The translations under genes and the position numbers were made by a program. The notes beneath the pieces were generated by a model that was not told where the DNA came from, did no database searches, and saw nothing but the letters and a program-made list of their open reading frames with translations. This document shows, one piece after another, positions 14,501 to 20,031 of a DNA stretch of 20,031 nucleotides (the stretch's first letter is position 1; each line of letters begins with the position of its first letter). This stretch comes from a virus: positions 1 through 20,031 of IMG/VR virus record IMGVR_UViG_3300035670_006854; one strand, written 5' to 3'.

Positions 14501-15226
14501 TCTACTCCTGAATCAGGGCTAAGAACTGCAGTCTTTGAGTTAGCTCCAGGTATTAACGCCGATCGAGCCGCAACCCTTGCTGCAGAACTTGATAATGAAC
14601 GTATTGTACTGTTAGCCGGTAGCCAGCTCATGCGGGGCGATAATGGCCTGCTAGTACCTAACGTCGGCTCCTCTGGTTCATACCTCGGTTACGACCTATC
14701 TCGTGCTCCTAACTTATCTCCCGCTGCATCATACTCGGGTGCTTTAGTTAGACGAGTAACTTCTGTCGACACACTTACTAATACCGCTTTCTTGGACAAA
14801 ATGTCTGATGCCGGTGTTGAAGTTCTGCTGTTTGATGCTAACATCGGCGGTTTCCGCTTCTGTAATGGTTTAACTACTAGCAAACAGCTGGCTAAACGAT
14901 ACAGGTCAGTTGTTCGCACCTTAGACCAAGTCAAAACAGACTTATACTTAGCATTGCAATGGTGCCGTTCTCGCCCAAATACTCCTCAGTTACAGTCAGA
15001 AGTGGCCAGTGCATGTGATACCTATTTGTACAGTAAACTCAGAGATGGTTGGTTTAGTAATCTTCAGCCTACTATTTGCTCTGAAGCCAATAATACTGTT
15101 AGAGATCAACTAGAAGGTCGCCTTAATGTCAGAATACGGTTTACTCCTTCATTCCCAGCAGACACTATTGTAGTATCCACAATTATGGATATTTCTGACG
15201 ACTTTACTATTCAAACCACTATTTAA
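11585..15226 (+). CDS. Contractile tail sheath protein, unusually large (1213 aa)
   Basis: The N-terminal 80 residues have the sheath start (PSIKFIDSLVGPSQVTKQWR, then GTFSRGPESP and FVQQAMANGLNRFVVVRAS). The core resumes near residue 765 with AFRDLYSADGTLLWRIESGT and PGLHGNNISCTVRN, the 'akspG.wGN.i.v.v' region of the family. The C-terminal 300 residues carry the usual ALPGINYGDQDYQAVFEKAV, the GGFRFCNG strand and helical end (RLNVRIRFTPSFPADTIVV). Known sheaths are usually about 350-700 aa. Subtracting residues 85-760 leaves about 540, a normal size. The roughly 670-residue insertion is Ser/Thr- and beta-rich, with a low-complexity S/T stretch at residues 290-296 and beyond. It is probably a surface decoration of the contractile tail. 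The start ATG lacks a Shine-Dalgarno site. Confidence 0.85.
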   Translation: MPAPSIKFIDSLVGPSQVTKQWRDTVGVIGTFSRGPESPILVEDLKTFASIYGVDSSSGSLFVQQAMANGLNRFVVVRASASSNPSYSALTFTSGNAQISPVIGYVLNGNSLEPSSYRTTGLKIDFDYIGSPISINPTFSPVNSRRGQVNLPNFVGQARFNFYVTKAVEGRSSSPLLHDTNKKLRVDTILGPTPGYFLGLINTAPNSNPDYATLKEYIRPGYSLVSNETHLSDNLIIASDIIPNYSQDNDALLIRSDKKHSHAVWGVVSGVESGQSQVKVGFIKVKPRPSTSTTTTLSEDYIQTASTTSNGQTTKVNTFEALKEMVLLIDGVEYKQSTTAPVPETSSVFALNAAVNTVDGLGDDLDFSFDDLIDENLSEGTALDNIAGTRFTFTLPSGTSTRAIQGGSTVTFLPKVSAKSTDNKTITITGLYSYTVGMEGSGVTSPDGNILSSTTKDKYYLVIKGKKYTINSVAAVVNSVGGVDTTFHEQLSITLVEDYTGTVGDAVYIYYRPTSVTGNLETEYKIHAPKIAQYVMGYSFNSQSGSMDSDYFTLTQAYNTGTSTVQLDNTFLLTERAGGRYISFGYFIKAPFETDYTSKAFPVLTKPFGIELMYGTQGVAALPLSTGGSFAVPFAKTSITLGSSSAGDPNAFQDGDLATDITKSIETALRSNSVISYLISNITLEDSILVDNATEFKPSISFTSFYSGEQANRINWKVTRYTNDPQGSSTKVKDLLLGAKATTDANYGRTNYFEGGYDGPSFAFRDLYSADGTLLWRIESGTPGLHGNNISCTVRNQKTNGNYASFEIEVRDQNTTVISSDSRIVTVVNSSLIDFTTGRSLAFSSTSLVQAYFMPVVSAISGNLALDATKNRFFRLSPQRLAPPLEKISSSFSGGDTGFSRQGSTALSSFFLKGGSDGTLTAPSKKSLAQGLIRGLEALDSINVAAIALPGINYGDQDYQAVFEKAVHSVNSSTPESGLRTAVFELAPGINADRAATLAAELDNERIVLLAGSQLMRGDNGLLVPNVGSSGSYLGYDLSRAPNLSPAASYSGALVRRVTSVDTLTNTAFLDKMSDAGVEVLLFDANIGGFRFCNGLTTSKQLAKRYRSVVRTLDQVKTDLYLALQWCRSRPNTPQLQSEVASACDTYLYSKLRDGWFSNLQPTICSEANNTVRDQLEGRLNVRIRFTPSFPADTIVVSTIMDISDDFTIQTTI

Positions 15227-15232
15227 ATTATT

Positions 15233-15238
15233 AGGGAG
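15233..15238 (+). promoter_or_regulatory. Strong ribosome binding site of the tube gene
   Basis: AGGGAG lies 8 bp before the ATG at 15247 and fits an abundant tube protein. The neighbouring sheath gene has no comparable site. Confidence 0.7.
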
Positions 15239-15246
15239 ATTTTATT

Positions 15247-15960
15247 ATGGCAGCAGGAACCGAAGGCTTTGATAGTAATACTAAAAGAATTATTACTAAT
15301 AACGCCTCGTTAGACCCTATACAAGGTTTCCACCTTAACGTATACATGAATGACCAAGCTAGTGGACTCCCAGTTTTAGTAGGGGGATTTACTTCCTTCC
15401 AAAAGACTATGAGAAACGCCACAGAAGCATATATGCCGTTTGGGCGTAAGCATGCGAGGCTATTAGACGGAGAATTTCAGTATGGTTGGGTGTTAGAGCG
15501 GGGGTTACTGGATATAGGAATTTTGAAGGACATATTTGGCGTTAATGACGTAGGTCCTGAGTTTAGCGCTGAGCCTACTCCCAGGTTTACCATTACAGTC
15601 GAGATTAATGCTCCGGAACTTCACGACAAAGGGATAAACTTCCCAATAGGTAAAAAAACTGAACAAGCCGGTCAAAAAAGGTCTGCAAAAGGGAAATATC
15701 AACTAATATTTGCTAAAATTGATTCTGTAACTTTAGGAGCAATGGCCGGCAGGTCTGTAGTAGCTACTAGATTTGAGGGTTTATGCGAAAGTATTAGATT
15801 CATCGAAGGGGGAACCTCATTATTAAATAACTCTGGAAGTAGACTTGGAACTGTTGATAACGTCAACGGCGTCAATTTAGATAATCTAGTAAATAAAACC
15901 GTAAGCCCAGGAACAGGAACAGGAGCAGGCAACGGAAGCGGCGACTACCTTTACAGATAG
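15247..15960 (+). CDS. Tail tube protein
   Basis: The 237-aa protein directly follows the sheath and has the size and character of a contractile-tail tube protein. Its strands (FHLNVYMNDQASGLPVLVGG, LLDGEFQYGWVLERGL, FTITVEINA) and the closing RFEGLCESIRFIEGGTSL fit the tube fold, which stacks in hexameric rings inside the sheath. The C-terminus is a Gly/Thr-rich flexible tail (about residues 215-237). It has a strong ribosome binding site 20 bp after the sheath stop and ends ahead of the terminator at 16051. The tube assignment rests mainly on position after the sheath plus length and strand pattern. Confidence 0.75.
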   Translation: MAAGTEGFDSNTKRIITNNASLDPIQGFHLNVYMNDQASGLPVLVGGFTSFQKTMRNATEAYMPFGRKHARLLDGEFQYGWVLERGLLDIGILKDIFGVNDVGPEFSAEPTPRFTITVEINAPELHDKGINFPIGKKTEQAGQKRSAKGKYQLIFAKIDSVTLGAMAGRSVVATRFEGLCESIRFIEGGTSLLNNSGSRLGTVDNVNGVNLDNLVNKTVSPGTGTGAGNGSGDYLYR

Positions 15961-16116
15961 CAGCCAATTAACTTTAAGCAAGTCTAAAGGAAACCTGTAA
16001 CTCTTATACAGTATCAGGTACCTTTAATAACTGCAAGGTATTATATTATTAAAAGAGCATCAAAATAGTTGCTGCTCTTTTTTTATTTAAGTTAGTAACC
16101 CACATATAAAACGCGT
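15961..16116 (+). other. Intergenic region with small hairpin and terminator between tube and hub
   Basis: This 156-bp gap holds a short inverted repeat, TACCTT (16019-16024) with AAGGTA (16035-16040), the terminator at 16051-16087, and an ACATATAAAACG element (16102-16113) just before the hub start. The latter resembles the leader before the capsid gene. It marks the boundary of the sheath-tube transcription unit. Confidence 0.5.
16051..16087 (+). terminator. Intrinsic terminator after the tube gene
   Basis: AAAAGAGCA (16051-16059) and TGCTCTTTT (16073-16081) form a perfect 9-bp stem with a 13-nt loop, followed by more T residues (to about 16087). It is the clearest Rho-independent terminator in the window and follows the abundant sheath-tube genes. 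Confidence 0.75.
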
Positions 16117-17925
16117 ATGCCTAATGTACAAGCCTCATTTCAGAATAGTAAACATATGGGAGTTCCGTCTGTCCAGCAGCAGCAGGACGGTCAAGTTCCT
16201 GTAGCATATGTAACAGATATAATGGGTACACGCCTAATAGACTATCATCCAAGAAGGTCTGTTAGTTTATGGGCTGTATCAAGGGTAAGGGTTAATATTA
16301 CTAGGCTTTGGGCTTGCTCAACTGCTTTTATAAAATGTGTGTGTGAAATGCATAATAACGACGAGCCCCTCCCGCCAGTGTCTTACGTAGCCCCTTATAG
16401 ACCCGCCCCTGTGCCTAGAGGTAATGATTATGACAGTATAAAACCAAATTATTCTAATGAAGGTTTAGGTATAGGTGATGAAATATGCATACATATGGGC
16501 TATATAGATAATATTGAGATTTCGGACAAAGAATTAAGCAGAGTATTTGTTGGGGTAATAGATACTATTACAGAGTCGTGCAATCCTAATGAGGGGGCGA
16601 CTTTAATGATTGAGTGCAGAGACAGAATGAAGTATATGATGGATAGCCTATCAACATACAATTCTGCTGAAATACCAGAAAGAGCTAACGAAAGTAGAGA
16701 AGGTAAAGAAAGGCGAGAATTTATAAAAGCAATTGCGCGAAACGCAGTCGGAGATTTTCAGGGTAGTAATAGCTGTACAGAAAATGGTTGCGGTTATACA
16801 ATATTCGATTCGGATGATAATCTGGGGAGTTATGAGGTTGATCATTACTACACGCAGGGTAAAAATGGTACATCTGTTTATAAGGTTGGTGAAAAGCCTA
16901 AGGTAAGCTTAATGCCAAAGTTTCATGTATTAAGTGGTAGAGATAACTATACAAGCAACAACCAAAATTTTGCTTTCCCAAATGTTACAGAAAAAGTAGC
17001 CGTAGAACATATAAAATACCTTTCTTTGCAGGAACCTTACGTTACTGAGTTTTTTAGTCACAATGTCAATGGGGATTACTATTACATTCCAAGACACTGC
17101 GATGTTAGTAGTTTAAATGATCCTAAACGGCTGTACAGAACCTACTTTAATAGGATTGCACCCCCAGGATTAGGTAAGTTGTATGGTTCAAAAGATGATC
17201 TCCTACACCCCGCGCAGATGGCAATTATGTACCAAGAAGAAAACAGCTTAATAGCCTGGAGGTCAAACATAATTTTAAGAAATGCACAAAATATTGGCAC
17301 AAATGAAAAATATATACATATGAAAACAACCCCATTTAGGTACAACAACAGAGGATTTCCTTGCTCGTACATTTTCGTAACAGACTCATCTTTAGAAAAA
17401 CCGGCTGATTATCTCGCTGTAGGTCTTAGCTACCTAAGAAGAATAGCAAAGGAAACTAGGTCAGCTCAATTACATGTTATTGGCGATCCTAGTTTATCCC
17501 CAGGAGAGCTAGTTCAAGTAGTTGGAAGTATGAATAAGCAATACAAGGCGACTTCACAAAAAAATTATATAGCAAAAGATGAGCTTCAAAGAGCTCTAAC
17601 TGATAGAGAAAATGTTATACAATACTTAAAAAGCCTCAAACAGGAGGTTAAGGATCTTATTAATGAGTCACAAAGTAGTACACCAGACAGTAGTACAACA
17701 ATTAAAGGGGTTGGTTTTTCAGCAGAAGTAAATGTGACAATAGCTGAGAACGACAGGGGCGTTCTACAATGCCCGAAAAACAACCAACAAACAGTGCAGG
17801 CTGATGTACCTCTTGATTACGAATCCGAAGTAACGACTGTGTGGAGGATAGATGGAGTTAAGCATAGGTTAAACGACGGATGGGCAGGATATAGAACTGA
17901 GTTAATACTACTACCTCCTTTTTAA
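16117..17925 (+). CDS. Baseplate hub protein (gpD / gp27-like)
   Basis: The 602-aa protein has the hub-type layout of contractile tails. VSLWAVSRVRVNITRLWACS (residues 48-67) and GIGDEICIHMGYI (118-130) lead to VFVGVIDTI (143-151) and TLMIECRDRMKYM. This is the 'GD.v.i..Gy...vF.G.I..i......l.i.c.D' pattern of Mu gp44, T4 gp27 and P2 gpD relatives. Around residue 451 comes QLHVIGDPSLSPGELVQVVG, the family's second beta-barrel. A region of high charge and helix (about 488-530) and a Thr/Val-rich C-terminus follow. The protein would sit at the base of the tube and hold the spike. It is larger than most hubs, with extra sequence between the two barrels. It starts a new unit after the terminator, without a Shine-Dalgarno site. 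Confidence 0.75.
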   Translation: MPNVQASFQNSKHMGVPSVQQQQDGQVPVAYVTDIMGTRLIDYHPRRSVSLWAVSRVRVNITRLWACSTAFIKCVCEMHNNDEPLPPVSYVAPYRPAPVPRGNDYDSIKPNYSNEGLGIGDEICIHMGYIDNIEISDKELSRVFVGVIDTITESCNPNEGATLMIECRDRMKYMMDSLSTYNSAEIPERANESREGKERREFIKAIARNAVGDFQGSNSCTENGCGYTIFDSDDNLGSYEVDHYYTQGKNGTSVYKVGEKPKVSLMPKFHVLSGRDNYTSNNQNFAFPNVTEKVAVEHIKYLSLQEPYVTEFFSHNVNGDYYYIPRHCDVSSLNDPKRLYRTYFNRIAPPGLGKLYGSKDDLLHPAQMAIMYQEENSLIAWRSNIILRNAQNIGTNEKYIHMKTTPFRYNNRGFPCSYIFVTDSSLEKPADYLAVGLSYLRRIAKETRSAQLHVIGDPSLSPGELVQVVGSMNKQYKATSQKNYIAKDELQRALTDRENVIQYLKSLKQEVKDLINESQSSTPDSSTTIKGVGFSAEVNVTIAENDRGVLQCPKNNQQTVQADVPLDYESEVTTVWRIDGVKHRLNDGWAGYRTELILLPPF

Positions 17926-17926
17926 T

Positions 17927-19762
17927 ATGGTTTCAATAGCAAGTAGTATTCTTGCCAATTCTGCTGTTGGGCAAGAAACTTTAAGACAAATGCAGGCCAC
18001 ACATATAGAGTTGTTTGGTATTGTACTATCAGAACGCTCTAGTACACATCAAACAAATGAGATAGAGGTTAAGATATACAGGGAAAGTGTAAATGTTCTG
18101 TGTGAAAAACCAGCGCAATATAAAGATATAGATTTAACAGGATACAAAGTCGTAATAGAAAGAAAAGCAGAAGAGGGCTTTAAAGTAGCTAGAATTAAAA
18201 ATGTTTTTGAACAGAGAAACAACAAAGCAATAGAAGACTTTATAAAGAACATTGGTACTCGATTATCTGTAACTGAGTTACAAAATGCAGGTCTTAATAT
18301 AAAAACTACAGAACAAACAGTTACTCAAACAACAGAAGGTCAAACAGCACAAGGTCCAGAAACTAGAATAATTATAGTACGCGGGACGGTTTCAACCACC
18401 GGCAATAGTAACGAAACACAAACTCCTGAAAGTGTACATATAGAAGACAGTAACTCTACACTTATTATTAACGCAAGCTCAAATAACCCGACAACAGCTC
18501 AGCAAGATTATATAGAAAACAGAAAAAAGCGTTTAGACGAATTACGGGAGAAATTTAATAGTGGTAAGAGCGACATTATAAAGGACATTAACGGTAGTGA
18601 GTATAGACGCAATACTAAGTCATACGAGTTTTATAGCAGAGAGGAGATAGAAAAAGCATATAGAGACATCTTTAAAGAGCATGCTAACGACGAGTTAGAA
18701 GATATAAAGAAATATCTTGAGAACTTAGACAAGATAAAGAAATGCATGCAACCTACAATAGCGGAGACTAAGAGGAAAACAAGAACCTTTTGGGACGATG
18801 TTTTGGATGAAGCTTTGAAGTTAGGGACTAATTTTGCTCTAAGTAATTTAAATAGTTTATTACCAGAATACCTAAGAGTAAATGTTAAAGTACAAAGAAA
18901 CTTTGAAGATGGGTCTATAGTAGTTTCTGAGTTTTCTGTAGGTCAAGTAGTATATAACGTAAAAGAAGAAACAGTTACAATAAGCGGCGATATATTTAAT
19001 CCTTTTATAAACTCAGGTATAGAAGAGGTAAACAAACTATTACCACCATTTCTACAGGTTAGCGCCTCAGAGTTGGGGTTAGAAGTGGGAGAGATAGTTA
19101 TAAGAAAACAGGAGTTACAAAAAGAAGAGCAGGCACAATATAGAGTTAGAGAAGATATTATTGTTGTTAATAGCAACGCTACCACTTACATACAAATGAG
19201 AGGCAGTAGGTTTAATCTAGGTAATGCTAGAGAGTTATTTGTAGACAAATCTATAAGAAAGGGGTTAGACGAGTTAAATAAAGAGTTACCTGATTTGTTC
19301 CAAGTAAGTGTGAGGAGAGACCCGGAAGACCGGGGCAGGATATTTGATTCTGGACCGTTTAGCATAAAAGTTGAGGGTAAAAATGCCGGGTTATCAGTAG
19401 ACCAAGAAAGGCTAAAAACGACTATAGAGTTACTACCTGAGAGGCTACTAAATGATGTACCAGCACCGCTGCAGCCAACTGCAAAAGTTGCTTGGAAAAG
19501 GGCTAGTATCTTTATAGTAGAAGATATTTTGTACGCCAAAGAAACAGCTGCTAGACGAAAAAGAGAAAAAGAACTAATAGAACAAGAAAAAGAAAAAACC
19601 CTCAGTTTAAAATATGACAGCTGTAAACAACAAAATGAAAGTGATAGCAAAGTCCCGGCTATACCCGGTACTAAAACCCTATCAGTTCCTGTTCCTGCAA
19701 ACACACAACCTTCAACTACTAGAATCTCTTCACCCTCGGTCACTTCCCCCCCTTCTGGTTAA
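17927..19762 (+). CDS. Baseplate-region protein with internal helix-strand repeats, family unknown
   Basis: The 611-aa protein begins 1 bp after the hub stop and is surely cotranslated. Its N-terminal 100 residues are mixed alpha/beta. Residues 120-190 are Thr/Gln/Asn-rich and low-complexity, and residues 190-290 are helical and charged. Three repeats follow, centred on a helix ending in L(L/K/E)LP: ALSNLNSLLPEYLRV (304-318), GIEEVNKLLPPFLQV (364-378) and GLDELNKELPDLFQV (446-460). Each is followed by beta strands (SIVVSEFSVG, EIVIRKQE, PFSIKVEG). A Lys/Glu-rich helix (540-565) and a disordered Ser/Pro/Thr tail close it. No family is recognised. Position suggests a baseplate or tail-tip component. 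Confidence 0.65.
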   Translation: MVSIASSILANSAVGQETLRQMQATHIELFGIVLSERSSTHQTNEIEVKIYRESVNVLCEKPAQYKDIDLTGYKVVIERKAEEGFKVARIKNVFEQRNNKAIEDFIKNIGTRLSVTELQNAGLNIKTTEQTVTQTTEGQTAQGPETRIIIVRGTVSTTGNSNETQTPESVHIEDSNSTLIINASSNNPTTAQQDYIENRKKRLDELREKFNSGKSDIIKDINGSEYRRNTKSYEFYSREEIEKAYRDIFKEHANDELEDIKKYLENLDKIKKCMQPTIAETKRKTRTFWDDVLDEALKLGTNFALSNLNSLLPEYLRVNVKVQRNFEDGSIVVSEFSVGQVVYNVKEETVTISGDIFNPFINSGIEEVNKLLPPFLQVSASELGLEVGEIVIRKQELQKEEQAQYRVREDIIVVNSNATTYIQMRGSRFNLGNARELFVDKSIRKGLDELNKELPDLFQVSVRRDPEDRGRIFDSGPFSIKVEGKNAGLSVDQERLKTTIELLPERLLNDVPAPLQPTAKVAWKRASIFIVEDILYAKETAARRKREKELIEQEKEKTLSLKYDSCKQQNESDSKVPAIPGTKTLSVPVPANTQPSTTRISSPSVTSPPSG

Positions 19763-19793
19763 TTTTACATAACTTATTATAAAACCCCTTAAC

Positions 19794-20031
19794 ATGTTTT
19801 CTTCTTTTACCAACAAAGTAACTCCTCCACCTATCTTTATAGAAGAGCTAATAGAGACCACAAACTCTTTTAACTTGCAACTCTATCTGTACTCCATCAA
19901 GCAGACTGATTTAATCATACAGGCTTATAAGGACTTCATCACTACTAATTCTTTTTACTATTTGTTTGACCTAATATTGTTATCCTGTTACAATTCTGTG
20001 ATTGCGTTACCGGTAGTAGCGTTACAGTATC
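19794..20031 (+). CDS. Partial protein running off the right edge, function unknown
   Basis: An ATG at 19794, 31 bp after the previous stop, opens a frame that stays open to the right edge (79 complete codons). It begins MFSSFTNKVTPPPIFIEELI and continues with mixed helical sequence containing Tyr, Leu and several Cys/Thr. It lies in the baseplate gene row, so a baseplate or tail role is likely by context only. The leader carries TTATTATAAAACCCC, an AT-rich element like those before other genes. No Shine-Dalgarno site is evident. Confidence 0.55.
   Translation, partial: MFSSFTNKVTPPPIFIEELIETTNSFNLQLYLYSIKQTDLIIQAYKDFITTNSFYYLFDLILLSCYNSVIALPVVALQY

Noticed and set aside
11585-15226. Intein explaining the long sheath
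   Set aside because: No Cys/Ser start block or terminal His-Asn with following Cys/Ser/Thr at the insertion borders was seen; the insert looks like a beta-rich domain.
19186-19743. 185-aa leftward reading frame
   Set aside because: It lies wholly inside the 611-aa gene, with Ser/Leu/Phe-rich shadow composition and no start signal.
1-20031. tRNA genes, CRISPR arrays, insertion sequences
   Set aside because: No cloverleaf-like sequence, regularly spaced repeats, transposase or terminal inverted repeats were found.

Overview
The window is a virion-morphogenesis block of a tailed double-stranded DNA phage (or prophage) with a contractile tail. The evidence is a portal, a capsid maturation protease with a scaffold tail, a lambda gpE-like major capsid protein, a very large contractile tail sheath, a tail tube and a baseplate hub. 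The DNA is AT-rich, and Shine-Dalgarno sites are strong before some genes and absent before others. No host gene, tRNA, integrase or terminase is visible, so the host cannot be named from this window. A cyanobacterial host is only a guess.

Layout. A leftward gene with a very acidic, tandemly repeated N-terminus runs off the left edge (1-372). A 144-bp divergent spacer separates it from the rightward structural genes. The first two rightward reading frames (517-1293 and 1167-1772) appear to be one unit joined by a -1 ribosomal frameshift at an in-phase A AAA AAC heptamer, as in phage tail assembly chaperones. The portal follows (1795-3225). A leftward SWIM zinc-finger gene (3232-3843) interrupts the module and is divergent from an acidic Cys-rich protein (3846-4595). 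Then come the Mu gpI-like protease with a nested scaffold (4647-5633), the capsid protein (5687-7003), an abundant-looking beta-rich protein (7080-7850), two connector-region genes of unknown family (7873-8475 and 8480-10144) and a possible tail terminator (10126-11337).

A 247-bp structured spacer precedes the 1213-aa sheath (11585-15226). The tube (15247-15960) ends at a clear intrinsic terminator (16051-16087). A new unit then starts with the baseplate hub (16117-17925), a 611-aa baseplate-type protein with internal repeats (17927-19762) and a partial gene leaving the right edge (19794-20031).

How the parts work together. Portal, scaffold, protease and capsid protein would build and mature the prohead. 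The genes from 7080 to 11337 probably decorate the head and form the neck and tail end. Sheath, tube and hub form the contractile tail. No tape-measure gene follows the tube, so tail-length determination must be encoded elsewhere. The most notable features are the frameshift cassette, the recurrent TGTAGCTAT motif before three genes, the roughly 670-residue insertion in the sheath, the SWIM gene on the opposite strand, and an abrupt synonymous-codon switch inside the capsid gene.
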